A stretch of 24,995 nt of DNA from an uncultured Clostridia bacterium (GTDB taxonomy: Bacteria; Bacillota; Clostridia; Christensenellales; Aristaeellaceae): positions 1 through 24,995 of the forward strand of contig CALGBY010000082.1 in NCBI GenBank assembly GCA_937886445.1, written 5' to 3'. The position numbers and the translations under genes were made by a program. Shown piece after piece: positions 6,532 to 14,537 of this stretch. Position 1 is the stretch's first letter, and every line of letters starts with the position of its first letter. The notes under the pieces were generated by a model. That model was not told the DNA's origin, did not search any database, and was given only the letters and a program-made list of their open reading frames with translations.

Positions 6532-7659
6532 ATGAAGTATTTCAGCCCCGTCAGGTCGGGAAAAAGTTTCGCGCTGTGGGCGTGTCTGCTGGCACTGCCC
6601 CTTCTGTTCTGCCTGCCGGATAACGGAAAAAGTCCGTTTTTGCTGTGGGGCATGCTGCTTTCACTGTATTTTGTTCCCTGCGCGCTGCTGGCTGCCTGTC
6701 ACAGCGCGGGGCTGGGCTGCTCGCTGCTGGGCATCGTGTTTTCGTCGGCCGCGTGGTATATCATCGCGGGGGCGGGCGGAGCCGCGGCGTACGGCGCGGC
6801 AGTGCTGGTGCCGCTTGCCGTATACTGCTATGTGAGCGAAAAGGACATACCGTTTGTGAAGGCAGTGCTGGCCACGGTGCTTGCCTATGCCGCGGAGGCG
6901 CTGATCCTGACCGGCGCGCTGGCCGCGGCCTCCCCGAACGGCGATCTTTTCACCTTTGCCGCGGACAGCGCGGTGAACGCTGTGAGGAGCATGGGCGCGG
7001 AAGGCGATATCCTGCTGTATACCTTCTCCGCTCTCGGCCTGATCGGCGACGGCAGCAGGGTGATGAACGCGGAGGAACTGCTGCGTGTGTTCGAAGAAGG
7101 GTTTTCCGAGGCCGAAAGAGAAGCACTGCTTACCGGGGATTACAGTGTGCGTGTGCTGGCGGCAAACTACATCCTGATCCTGCTGCCTGCCTATATCGGC
7201 GGTCACAGCATCTATGCCGGTGTATTGGGACCGATACTGGCGCAGCATAACGGAAGAAAACGCCGCGAGCGGTGCCTGAAAACGAAAAATGATCAGCCGC
7301 TGCCCTCCATGGGCATGCCGAGGCTGAGAAGCTGCTTTATCCCGCGCCGCTGGGGAGCGGCCTTCGGGATCCTTGCGGCGGGATATCTGTTTCAGATGGT
7401 GTCCTCAGCCCCGATGATGGTGTTCTGCGGCACACTGTTCACCTCCGTGTTCAGCGCCGTGTATACGCTGCAGGGAGCGGCGCTTCTGAACGACAGACAT
7501 CATGCCCGGGGAACGGCGCCTGTATGGAGAAAAGCGGTACCGGTGCTGCTGGCCGCGTTTTTGCCCTTTGTGCTCATTCTGTTTGGCGTAATGGATCAGA
7601 TAAAGGATATCCGGGGCCTGAGAGCGCCGGAAAATGAAAAGGGGGAGCTTGAGATATGA
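6532..7659 (+). CDS. yybS: YybS-like DUF2232 membrane protein, 375 aa
   Basis: A polytopic inner-membrane protein of unknown biochemical function. Hydrophobic segments fill residues 10-130 and recur around 205-240 and 275-365. A polar stretch with GRKRRERCLKTKND and then PLPSMGMPRLRSCF before the last helices resembles the motif preceding the final helices in DUF2232 proteins. Placement agrees: in Bacillus subtilis yybS lies a little upstream of rplI and the replicative helicase gene. Here the gdpP/yybT gene usually between them is absent. The ATG at 6532 is chosen with AAGGAG 11 nt upstream; a TTG at 6523 is too close to that site. Its stop overlaps the rplI start by 4 nt. Confidence 0.75.
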   Translation: MKYFSPVRSGKSFALWACLLALPLLFCLPDNGKSPFLLWGMLLSLYFVPCALLAACHSAGLGCSLLGIVFSSAAWYIIAGAGGAAAYGAAVLVPLAVYCYVSEKDIPFVKAVLATVLAYAAEALILTGALAAASPNGDLFTFAADSAVNAVRSMGAEGDILLYTFSALGLIGDGSRVMNAEELLRVFEEGFSEAEREALLTGDYSVRVLAANYILILLPAYIGGHSIYAGVLGPILAQHNGRKRRERCLKTKNDQPLPSMGMPRLRSCFIPRRWGAAFGILAAGYLFQMVSSAPMMVFCGTLFTSVFSAVYTLQGAALLNDRHHARGTAPVWRKAVPVLLAAFLPFVLILFGVMDQIKDIRGLRAPENEKGELEI

Positions 7660-8108
7660 AGGTTATTTTGCTGAAGGATGTCAAAAATCAGGGGAAAAAG
7701 GACGAGATCATCAATGTGAGCGATGGCTATGCCCGCAATTTCCTCTTCCCGCAGCATCTGGCTGTGGAGGCTACCGCCGGCGCCAGCAAGGAAGTGGAGC
7801 GCAAGAATGCCGCCCAGCGCCAGCGCGAGATGGAGGCGAGGGCCGCGGCTGAAAAGACCGCCGCTTCCCTGCGCGGCAAGGTGATCAATGTGGTGGTGAA
7901 GTGCGGTGAAAAGGGCCGTCTTTACGGCTCTGTGACCGGGCAGGAGATCGCCGAGGCGCTTGAAAGCCAGCACGGTGTCAAGGTGGATAAGCGCAAGATC
8001 GACCTGAAGGAGCCCATCCGTACAGTGGGTGATACCGAGGTGACCGTGAAGATCTATCCCGAGATCACCGCGAAGATGAAAGTGAAAGTCAGCGGCGGAG
8101 AAAAATAA
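7656..8108 (+). CDS. rplI: Ribosomal protein bL9, 150 aa
   Basis: bL9 binds 23S rRNA near the L1 stalk and helps keep the reading frame. The opening MKVILLKDVKNQGKKDEIINV, then GYARNFLFPQHLAVEAT, is the classic L9 N-terminal domain. A long connecting helix covers about 45-75, and the C-terminal domain contains LYGSVTGQEIAEAL and KIDLKEPIRTVG. The length is normal. GGGGGAG lies 8 nt before the ATG, and the start overlaps the yybS stop as ATGA. It is translationally coupled to yybS upstream and to dnaB downstream, where TAATG overlaps. Confidence 0.98.
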   Translation: MKVILLKDVKNQGKKDEIINVSDGYARNFLFPQHLAVEATAGASKEVERKNAAQRQREMEARAAAEKTAASLRGKVINVVVKCGEKGRLYGSVTGQEIAEALESQHGVKVDKRKIDLKEPIRTVGDTEVTVKIYPEITAKMKVKVSGGEK

Positions 8109-9451
8109 TGTCTGAACAGCAGTTTAGCGGCGGGCAGGTAATGCCCCATGCCTCGGACGCCGAGCGCAGTGTACTGGGCGCCCTCATACAGGATACCGCC
8201 GCGCTTTCCATGAGCATGGAAATGCTGGCGGAGGATGATTTTTACGAGCCTGCGCATAAGGAGATCTTTGCCGCCGCCAAAGCGCTGGTCAAGGATAATA
8301 TGGCGGTGGACCTGGTCACGCTTTCGGATAAGCTGGAGGAACGGGGCACACTGAGCGGCGTGGGCGGAAGCGAATACCTGATCGAGGTATCCGCCTTTGT
8401 TCCCACTACCCGCAACACGGGCTATTATATCCGCACCGTGCAGGAAAAGAGCACGCTGCGAAGGCTGATCCTTGCCGGTCAGAACATCAGCAGGGAAAGC
8501 TACGAGCAGAAGGATGATCTGCAGACCGTGCTGAACCACGCCGAAAAGAGCGTATTCGATATCGTGATGCGCAAGGCCGGAGCGGACGCGCTGAAGCCGA
8601 TCAGCGAGGTACTGCCCGATACCTATGCCAAAATGGAGGAATTCGCCCACCTGAAGGGCGGCATCAGCGGTGTGCCCACCGGGTTTTATGATCTGGACAA
8701 TGTGCTTACCGGTATGCACGGGGGCGAGCTGATCCTGATCGGCGCGCGCCCTTCAATGGGCAAGACCAGCTTTGCGGTGAATATCGCTTCCAATGCCGCC
8801 CGCAAAAAAAAGAAGGTGGCCATCTTCAGCCTGGAAATGCCCAGAGAGCAGATCGCGCTGCGTATGCTTTGCGGGGATGCGCGCATCTCCATGCAAACGG
8901 TGCGTCAGGGAAGGCTAAAGGACGAGGAATGGGTCAAAATGGCCCGCGCCGCCGCGCCGCTGGCCATCAGCGATGTGTATATCGACGATACCGCCGGCAT
9001 TTCTCCCGCGCAGCTGCGCAGCCGCTGCAGAAGGCTGATGATGGAAAAGGGTCTGGATCTGATCGTGATCGACTATCTTCAGCTGATGAGTGCCGACGGC
9101 AAGCACGACAACCGCCAGCAGGAGGTGAGCGAGATCTCCCGCGCGCTCAAGGGCATCGCGCTGGAATTGAAGGTGCCGCTCATCGCCTGCGCTCAGCTTT
9201 CGCGTGCCAATGTGCAGCGCACGGTGAAAACGCCTATGCTGAGCGACCTGCGTGAATCCGGCTCTATCGAGCAGGATGCCGATGTGGTCATGTTTCTGCA
9301 CAGGGAGGGATATTATGATACCACCATCCCGGAGGATCAGAAGAATATCGCACAGGTGATCATTGCCAAGCAGAGAAACGGCCCTCTGGATACCATCAAG
9401 CTGGCCTGGCGGCCGGAATGCACGCTGTTTGATAATCTGGCGGCGAAGTAA
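8108..9451 (+). CDS. dnaB: Replicative DNA helicase DnaB, 447 aa
   Basis: This ring-shaped hexameric helicase unwinds DNA at the replication fork and is called DnaC in Bacillus subtilis. The N-terminal DnaB domain (about 10-115) starts with PHASDAERSVLGALI. The RecA-like motor holds Walker A GARPSMGKTS (212-221), Walker B LDLIVIDYLQLM (316-327), AQLSRANVQR (362-371) and the DLRESGSIEQDAD segment (380-392). No intein interrupts the motor. The length is typical. Its ATG overlaps the rplI stop by one base, so the genes are coupled, and yhaM follows 15 nt later. Confidence 0.98.
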   Translation: MSEQQFSGGQVMPHASDAERSVLGALIQDTAALSMSMEMLAEDDFYEPAHKEIFAAAKALVKDNMAVDLVTLSDKLEERGTLSGVGGSEYLIEVSAFVPTTRNTGYYIRTVQEKSTLRRLILAGQNISRESYEQKDDLQTVLNHAEKSVFDIVMRKAGADALKPISEVLPDTYAKMEEFAHLKGGISGVPTGFYDLDNVLTGMHGGELILIGARPSMGKTSFAVNIASNAARKKKKVAIFSLEMPREQIALRMLCGDARISMQTVRQGRLKDEEWVKMARAAAPLAISDVYIDDTAGISPAQLRSRCRRLMMEKGLDLIVIDYLQLMSADGKHDNRQQEVSEISRALKGIALELKVPLIACAQLSRANVQRTVKTPMLSDLRESGSIEQDADVVMFLHREGYYDTTIPEDQKNIAQVIIAKQRNGPLDTIKLAWRPECTLFDNLAAK

Positions 9452-9466
9452 ACGAAGGAGATCAGC

Positions 9467-10525
9467 ATGAATACACAGTGCTTTGTTCAGGATATGGTGA
9501 AGGATACCCGCTTTGAGGGCTTCCTTCTGGTACGCGCGGCGGATCAGCGTCAATCCAATAACGGCCAGAAATATCTGGATATGACGCTTGGAGACCGCAC
9601 AGGCGAGGTGAACGCCAAGGTATGGGATGAAAACGCGCAGCCTCCGCAGACAGGCACGGTGATCAAGGTGAGGGCTTCGCTGCAGGAGTACAAGGGAAGG
9701 CTGCAGATGCGCGTGGAAAGGATGCGGAGCGCGGAGGAGACGGACGGGATCGACATGAGCCTGCTTACCGTAAGCGCCCCCGAGACCCCGGAAAGCATGC
9801 TGAAGGAGATCCGTGAGCAGGCTGAAAAGCTTCAGACGGAGGATCTGAAAAAGATCGTGCTTGAAATGCTCAGCATGACCGGGCCGAGCCTTATGTGGTT
9901 CCCCGCGGCGCAGAAGGTGCATCATGCCGAACGCAGCGGCCTGCTGCATCATACGCTCAGCATGCTGCGCACGGCAAACGCCGTTCTGCCCAATTACCCC
10001 TTCCTGAACGCCGATCTCGTGCTGGCCGGTGTGATCGTGCACGATCTTTCCAAGGTGTACGAGATGCAGGCGGATGAAACCGGCAATGTGAGCGATTATA
10101 CCGTGTCCGGCATGCTGCTGGGGCATCTTGTGCACGGCGTGATGCGTATTGAGGAAGCGGCGCGGCGCGTGGGTGTGACAAGTGAATATGTGCTGCTGCT
10201 TCAGCATATGGTGATCAGCCATCACGGCATCCCGGAATACGGAAGTCCCCGCCCGCCCATGATCCCCGAGGCGGAAATGCTGCACATGATCGATGATATG
10301 GATGCCAAGATGAACGAGATGGAAGGCATTCAGCGCCGTACCGTGCCCGGCGTGTTCTCCGAAAAGATCTGGTCGCTGGACCGCAGGATGTATCATCCGG
10401 CCGTCGCTCAGGCCCTGCCCTTTGAGGAAAAAAAGGAGGAAACGGCAAAGCCGGCCGCGGTTCCGGCTCCCTCCCGCAGGCTGAGCCCGGAGGAAGCGCA
10501 GCGGGCATACGACGGTCTGTTGTAA
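9467..10525 (+). CDS. yhaM: YhaM-type 3'-5' exoribonuclease with OB-fold and HD domain, 352 aa
   Basis: YhaM trims 3' ends of RNA, and can also act on DNA, in Gram-positive bacteria. The N-terminal OB-fold (about 15-90) contains GQKYLDMTLGDRTGEVNAKVWD. The HD hydrolase domain supplies the metal ligands His161/His162 (LLHHTLSML), His192-Asp193 (IVHDLSK), His220, His252/His253 (ISHHG) and the Asp pair near 276-277 (IDDMDAK). The C-terminal tail is Pro/Ala rich and low in complexity from about 325. A GAAGGAG lies 6 nt before the ATG. It is the last gene of the yybS-rplI-dnaB operon. No terminator follows; the next gene has its own promoter. Confidence 0.92.
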   Translation: MNTQCFVQDMVKDTRFEGFLLVRAADQRQSNNGQKYLDMTLGDRTGEVNAKVWDENAQPPQTGTVIKVRASLQEYKGRLQMRVERMRSAEETDGIDMSLLTVSAPETPESMLKEIREQAEKLQTEDLKKIVLEMLSMTGPSLMWFPAAQKVHHAERSGLLHHTLSMLRTANAVLPNYPFLNADLVLAGVIVHDLSKVYEMQADETGNVSDYTVSGMLLGHLVHGVMRIEEAARRVGVTSEYVLLLQHMVISHHGIPEYGSPRPPMIPEAEMLHMIDDMDAKMNEMEGIQRRTVPGVFSEKIWSLDRRMYHPAVAQALPFEEKKEETAKPAAVPAPSRRLSPEEAQRAYDGLL

Positions 10526-10553
10526 AAAGCAACGTGCAAATGTTAAAAAACTG

Positions 10554-10582
10554 TTGACGAAAAAGAAATCAATTGTTACAAT
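10554..10582 (+). promoter_or_regulatory. Promoter of the 10639 lipoprotein gene
   Basis: TTGACG (10554-10559), a 17-nt AT-rich spacer, then TACAAT (10577-10582). This strong sigma-A type promoter has A-rich sequence upstream that could act as an UP element. Confidence 0.85.
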
Positions 10583-10638
10583 ATAGTTAAGACAGAAAGA
10601 CTGTCCGCATTTTGTGTACATCCGGGAGGGAATACCTC

Positions 10639-11460
10639 ATGAAGAAAAAGACAATCGCGATGCTGATCCTGCTGGTTGCTGCGGTGCTCCTGCTGGCCGG
10701 CTGCGGCGAAAAGGAAGAGCTGCCGAACGCGGGCATCGTGTATCAGCCTGATCCCTTTGATCCGGTGACCGCCACCCCCGCTCCGCAGCCTCAGGAGCAG
10801 GAGACCAATGAATGGGGCGGCCCCGCGGGCTATGATCCGGCCACCGAGGAGGATACCGGCAGTGAGTATCTGGACGGCGCCTATGATGAATACGGCAACC
10901 TGACCCAGATCGGCGCTACCTCGATCCCGCTGGATCCTCTGGATATGCCTACGCCCACGCCGCGCCCCGCTCTGGCCTTTACCTATAAGGAATACACGGT
11001 GAAGAATCTGGGGTTCAGCTTTGAAGCCCCCGCCGGCTGGGTGGAGGATGAAAGCATGCAGTGGGAATACACCCTGTATGACAATGAAAAGCGTGACGGG
11101 TTCCAGGGCTATGTGAAGATCTCCGTGGAAAGCGTGGGCAATGCCTACCGCAAGAACGACCTGAAGGCCACACTGAAGGAAAAGCTGAACGCTTTGCACC
11201 CCTCGGGCTACAGCGAGTGGAAGGATAACGAGATCAACGAACGTTCTCTGCTTAAAAAAGACGGCGCTTACACCACCTTCCGCGGTGTACAGGATGACGG
11301 TGTGATCGTACGCGGCTATGTGCATGTGGCTCTGCTGGATAACAACCGTGTGCTCACACTCACCGTTTGCGCTCCCGGCTACTATAATTCCAGCTACGGC
11401 GATGTATATCACCGTGTGCGCGACACGCTGAAAACCGTTACCGCCGCTCCCGCAAACTGA
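10639..11460 (+). CDS. Lipoprotein with a PsbP/DcrB-like domain, 273 aa, function unknown
   Basis: An exported lipid-anchored protein. Residues 1-22 form a lipoprotein signal ending in the lipobox LLAGC. A Pro/Thr/Gln/Glu-rich linker (about 30-110) contains two similar TPxP clusters (ATPAPQPQ and TPTPRP) flanking an acidic stretch. The C-terminal domain (about 114-270) begins YTVKNLGFSFEAPAGW; this opening is seen in small alpha/beta domains such as DUF1795/DcrB or PsbP-like proteins, so that fold is inferred. ATG 10639 is chosen because GGGAGGG lies 8 nt upstream and the signal peptide starts there. It has its own promoter and terminator, so it is a single-gene unit. No catalytic motif is visible. 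Confidence 0.85.
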   Translation: MKKKTIAMLILLVAAVLLLAGCGEKEELPNAGIVYQPDPFDPVTATPAPQPQEQETNEWGGPAGYDPATEEDTGSEYLDGAYDEYGNLTQIGATSIPLDPLDMPTPTPRPALAFTYKEYTVKNLGFSFEAPAGWVEDESMQWEYTLYDNEKRDGFQGYVKISVESVGNAYRKNDLKATLKEKLNALHPSGYSEWKDNEINERSLLKKDGAYTTFRGVQDDGVIVRGYVHVALLDNNRVLTLTVCAPGYYNSSYGDVYHRVRDTLKTVTAAPAN

Positions 11461-11474
11461 AATGATATGCTTAC

Positions 11475-11503
11475 AGCCTTTTCCGTAAGGAAAGGGCTTT
11501 TTT
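11475..11503 (+). terminator. Rho-independent terminator after the lipoprotein gene
   Basis: The stem AGCCTTTTCC / GGAAAGGGCT closes on a GTAA loop (with one G-T pair) and is followed by a run of six T residues. Confidence 0.9.
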
Positions 11504-11606
11504 CTTTCCGGGACGGATCAATGTAAAATCAAATGACAGGCTCTTTTCAATTCCGGTGCTTTGTGATAATCTATGTTCAGTAAACGGATTTGACGGGAGG
11601 TACGGA

Positions 11607-12155
11607 ATGGAACTCTTTGAGATGTACGATATTGACAGAAAGCCCGTGGGGATGCAGATCGTGCGCGGGAATAAGGTGCCGGACGGGTGTTATCACAATG
11701 TGGTGCACTGCTGTGTTTTCAATACGAAGGGTGAGATGCTCATCCAGCAGCGCCAGCCCTTTAAGGACGGCTGGAGCAACCTGTGGGATATCACCATGGG
11801 CGGCAGCGCCGTTGCCGGTGAAAACAGCCGGGAGGCGGTCACGCGCGAGATGCGCGAGGAGGTTGGGATGGAGCTGGACTTTTCAACTTCCCGTCCCGCG
11901 TTTACCATCAATTTCGGTCATATCTTTGATGATATTTATATCATTGACCGGGATGTGGACGAAACAACACTGACCCTTCAGGCGGAGGAAGTGCAGAGGG
12001 TATGCTGGGCGTCCGCGGAGAAGATCAAGAGCATGATCGAAAGCGGGGAGTTCATCCCCTACTGGCCCAGCCTGATCGATTTTATTTTTGACTGGCACAG
12101 AAACAAAAACATGCGTTTCCGGCGGGATGATACCGTGCCCGCGCCCCGGCCGTGA
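11607..12155 (+). CDS. Nudix hydrolase, isopentenyl-diphosphate isomerase-like, 182 aa
   Basis: Nudix enzymes cleave nucleoside-diphosphate-linked substrates. The complete box G-x5-E-x7-RE-x2-EE-x-G occupies residues 66-88, within GGSAVAGENSREAVTREMRE and the following EVGM. The segment HNVVHCCVFNTKGEMLIQQR before it resembles the IPP isomerase/YfcD branch. The substrate cannot be told from the sequence. The ATG at 11607 has GGGAGG 6 nt upstream; an earlier in-frame start at 11556 lacks a ribosome site and would fall in the promoter zone, where TGTGATAAT (extended -10-like) is seen near 11565. Its stop overlaps the GTG of the next gene, so the two are likely co-expressed. Confidence 0.9.
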   Translation: MELFEMYDIDRKPVGMQIVRGNKVPDGCYHNVVHCCVFNTKGEMLIQQRQPFKDGWSNLWDITMGGSAVAGENSREAVTREMREEVGMELDFSTSRPAFTINFGHIFDDIYIIDRDVDETTLTLQAEEVQRVCWASAEKIKSMIESGEFIPYWPSLIDFIFDWHRNKNMRFRRDDTVPAPRP

Positions 12156-12679
12156 GCTGCTCCGGGCTTCTTCTGTACAATTACTGCCATCCTGCTCTGC
12201 AGCCGCTGATGAACATCATGCGGCTTGAAAAGCGGGATGCTTTTCGGCTTGCCGCCGCGCTGGCCGAAAAGCACAGGGGAGAGAGCTCCTTTTATCGCTT
12301 TGCGGATTTTGAAAATTATTATGCCCTTCGTGAGAGGCAGGACCGGTATCTGTATGAGCAGTTTATCGCCCTCGGGGGCAGGCCGGAGGAGGAGCATCCT
12401 CTCTCCTTTTCGGTGGGGGAGTGCGCGTATCTGAAGGAATGGTTTTCCGGAGGAAAGGAAACGGTGCTGAGGCTTTCGGATATCTCCTCCTGCCATATCA
12501 GCTTCACCCTCGGCGACAGCGGCGCGCTGATCGGCAGAGACGGGAAGGTGAAGGTGCTTACGAAGGAGGCGTTTCTTGAAGCCTATGAGGCTGCCGGGCG
12601 AAGCACCTCCGCTTTGCTTGCGGGAACCGGCTGCGGCTATGTTGAGGCGCAGCTGTGGAGCAACTGCTATATACGCTGA
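12152..12679 (+). CDS. Uncharacterised protein coupled to the Nudix gene, 175 aa
   Basis: I do not recognise a family. The GTG start at 12152 overlaps the Nudix stop (GTGA), which suggests translational coupling and a shared role. An internal ATG at residue 20 (MNIMRLEKRDAF) is an alternative but has no ribosome site. The protein looks soluble. An N-terminal helical part includes RLEKRDAFRLAAALAEKH and a Tyr/Arg-rich helix (ENYYALRERQDRYLYEQF). Two Cys and a His fall in SSCHISFTLGDS (about 115), and a Gly/Ser/Thr-rich stretch with TGCGYVEAQLW closes the C terminus. Codon use matches its neighbours and the frame is uninterrupted, so a real gene is likely. Confidence 0.7.
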   Translation: MSCSGLLLYNYCHPALQPLMNIMRLEKRDAFRLAAALAEKHRGESSFYRFADFENYYALRERQDRYLYEQFIALGGRPEEEHPLSFSVGECAYLKEWFSGGKETVLRLSDISSCHISFTLGDSGALIGRDGKVKVLTKEAFLEAYEAAGRSTSALLAGTGCGYVEAQLWSNCYIR

Positions 12680-12704
12680 GCAGGCCTTAAAACCGCACAG
12701 ATAC

Positions 12705-12734
12705 TTGACAGCATGCTCTGCTGTGCTTTATACT
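12705..12734 (+). promoter_or_regulatory. Promoter of the TM2 protein gene
   Basis: Perfect TTGACA (12705-12710), an 18-nt spacer, then TATACT (12729-12734), about 30 nt before the start codon. Confidence 0.8.
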
Positions 12735-12765
12735 TTTTCAGAAAACAGATATTTGGAGGACGCGT

Positions 12766-13293
12766 ATGTACGATGATGCCGGCGCGGGCGGATACATCCG
12801 CGTGATGTATTGCCCGTCATGCGGACACAGGATCACCTCTGACGCGGTGTTTTGCCCCGAATGCGGCGAAAGGACCGGTTTTGATCAGAGCGAATACAGA
12901 AAGCAGCCTGAAGAACAGCGGGAGCAGCAAAAAGAGAACGGAACGCGCGTTGGCGCCGCCGGAGCGGCGTACGCGTATCATACAGCCCGGAGCATGGCTT
13001 CCAGCGCGAAAAGCGCGTCCTCTCCGGCCACACCGGAGCAGTCCGGCCCTACCTATATACAGATCAATGTAACGGAAGCCCAGCCGGAATATTCAAACTG
13101 CAAAAAGTGGGTCACATTTTTTCTGTGTCTGTTTCTCGGGCATTTCGGCGTGCACCGCTTTTACACCCGGAAATACGGCACCGGCATACTGTTTCTGCTG
13201 TTCGGGGGCTTTTTGTGGCTGGGTGTGATCGTGGATCTGCTCCGCATTCTGTGCGGCGGCTTTAAGGACGCGGACGGCAGGCCGCTTTCCTGA
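12766..13293 (+). CDS. Zinc-ribbon and TM2-domain membrane protein, 175 aa
   Basis: A small membrane protein of unknown role. A zinc ribbon occupies residues 16-33, with Cys16, Cys19, Cys30 and Cys33 in CPSCG and CPECG. A charged, then Ala/Ser-rich low-complexity linker (about 40-95) follows. The C terminus is a TM2 domain (about 113-165): two helices around the motif GHFGVHRFYTRKYGTG and a buried Asp in VIVDLLRI. TM2 plus zinc ribbon is a common bacterial arrangement. GGAGG lies 6 nt before the ATG; a second in-frame ATG at residue 14 lacks such a site. Expression is from its own promoter. Confidence 0.88.
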   Translation: MYDDAGAGGYIRVMYCPSCGHRITSDAVFCPECGERTGFDQSEYRKQPEEQREQQKENGTRVGAAGAAYAYHTARSMASSAKSASSPATPEQSGPTYIQINVTEAQPEYSNCKKWVTFFLCLFLGHFGVHRFYTRKYGTGILFLLFGGFLWLGVIVDLLRILCGGFKDADGRPLS

Positions 13294-13303
13294 TAAACGG
13301 GTC

Positions 13304-13372
13304 TTTCGTGACGCCTGCGAAGCGCCGCTCTGCACGGCGGCTGATGCAGGATGACCGGCGGTAAAGACGAAA
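13304..13372 (+). other. Nested stem-loop in the leader of the SH3 gene
   Basis: Three complementary pairs are nested in order: TTTCGT (13304-13309) with ACGAAA (13367-13372), CCTGC (13314-13318) with GCAGG (13346-13350), and GCCG (13324-13327) with CGGC (13335-13338). It lies directly upstream of structured repeat copy B. No known riboswitch is recognised. Pairing was done by eye only. Confidence 0.35.
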
Positions 13373-13388
13373 GCGAAGAAGAAGAAGA

Positions 13389-13445
13389 GTTTGAAAATCG
13401 TGTTCGGTCGATTTTCAAACAGTCCATTGGTACTCATCCGGAGGG
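13389..13445 (+). repeat. Structured repeat, copy B
   Basis: A perfect 12-bp hairpin GTTTGAAAATCG / CGATTTTCAAAC with an 8-nt loop is followed by the 30-nt tail CAAACAG..CCATTGG..TCCGGAGGG. Here the terminal GGAGGG merges with the ribosome site of the downstream SH3 gene. See copies at 3774 and 22197. Confidence 0.65.
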
Positions 13446-13457
13446 AGGAATATAACG

Positions 13458-14423
13458 ATGAAGCGGATCGGCTGTATTGTATTGATTCTGGCTTTGCTGT
13501 TTTCTCTTGTGACTGTGCCGTTCACGGTCTGCGGCGCGGAGCAGGGGTTCAGCTTTGTGGTGGCGGACAGAGATGTTTCGCTGTCCAACCAGCCGTGGGA
13601 TACTTACTCGCAGGGATGCAGTGTTTCGGAAGGCGAGATTCTTTATTACAGCGGCATCAGCACGGAGTACAACGGGTATACATGGTACGGGGTGCTGCGT
13701 AGCGGAATGCTGCTGTTCATCTGCGCGCGATACGCGACCCTCAGCGAAAATGTTTCCGAAGCGTGCACCACGGCGGAGATCGTGCTTCGCCGGGAGGCGG
13801 GAACGGAATATCAGCAGATCACCACGGTGCCGCGCGGAAAAACGCTTACGATCCTGGACTGCGGATGGGATCGGGACGGCACCCTGTGGCTCTATGTGCG
13901 CTGGAACGGGCAGAGCGGGTATATCTCTTCCCGCTTTACAAGGATCGTTGACGTGTATGAGCCCGGGCCGTACGGCTATGCAGTGACTGCCGTGCTTACG
14001 GAGCGCCACATGGCTACCCGCAGCGGCCCCTCGACCAAATACTATGAGACCGGCAGCTTTTACAGCCGCGGGGACAGCGTGAAGCTGTATTCCCGCGTGT
14101 GGGACAGCGTGAATGAGATCTGGTGGGTACAGGCGGAGGCCAAAGAAAGCGGACAGCTGAAGCGGGTGTATACCGGCTCCTGGCGTTTTTCCGGGCTGGA
14201 TCTGTATGACCTGCCCGAGGAATACGCGCGTTATGACGCGACCGTCAGCCGCGGACAAACGCTGCGTATGGGCCCGGGAAGCGGCTACGCGTATTACGGC
14301 GCGAGCGTTTCCTCCGGGAAAAGAGTGACAGTGTACAATATCGAAAACGGCTGGGCGCAGATCGAATGCACCGTGAACGGCACGCGCTATCGCGGCTGGG
14401 TGGAGCAGTCCGCGCTGAGATAG
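13458..14423 (+). CDS. Secreted protein with bacterial SH3-like domains, 321 aa
   Basis: Likely a cell-wall-associated exported protein. Residues 1-27 form a signal peptide (hydrophobic IVLILALLFSLVTV, probable cleavage after VCGA). The rest is a chain of small beta-rich modules. SH3b-like repeats are visible at about 100-165 (TAEIVLRREAG to GQSGYISS), 170-240 (LTERHMATRSGPSTKYYETG) and 258-320 (GQTLRMGPGSGYAYYG to YRGWVEQSALR). The RxGPS/xGPG pattern and closing G-W-V are typical of SH3b domains that bind peptidoglycan. No enzymatic domain is present. GGAGG lies 9 nt before the ATG. No clear promoter was found; the leader contains a nested stem and structured repeat copy B. Confidence 0.85.
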   Translation: MKRIGCIVLILALLFSLVTVPFTVCGAEQGFSFVVADRDVSLSNQPWDTYSQGCSVSEGEILYYSGISTEYNGYTWYGVLRSGMLLFICARYATLSENVSEACTTAEIVLRREAGTEYQQITTVPRGKTLTILDCGWDRDGTLWLYVRWNGQSGYISSRFTRIVDVYEPGPYGYAVTAVLTERHMATRSGPSTKYYETGSFYSRGDSVKLYSRVWDSVNEIWWVQAEAKESGQLKRVYTGSWRFSGLDLYDLPEEYARYDATVSRGQTLRMGPGSGYAYYGASVSSGKRVTVYNIENGWAQIECTVNGTRYRGWVEQSALR

Positions 14424-14463
14424 AGCCCCCGAAAAATACCGCGCGATCCGGCGGTATATACTG

Positions 14464-14506
14464 ATGCCCCGCGTGTTTCAGCTGTGGTTTGAAACACGCG
14501 GGGCAT
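14464..14506. terminator. Strong bidirectional terminator hairpin
   Basis: A perfect 17-bp stem, ATGCCCCGCGTGTTTCA (14464-14480) with its complement (14490-14506), has a 9-nt loop. It sits between convergent genes, the SH3 protein (plus) and queH (minus). The tails are only moderately T-rich. Confidence 0.75.
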
Positions 14507-14537
14507 TTATGTGTCATCAAAGCGCAGACAGGCCGGG

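Noticed and set aside
8915..10621. 568-codon minus-strand frame antisense to dnaB and yhaM
   Set aside because: The opposite strand carries two clearly recognised genes; this frame has a His/Arg-rich shadow composition.
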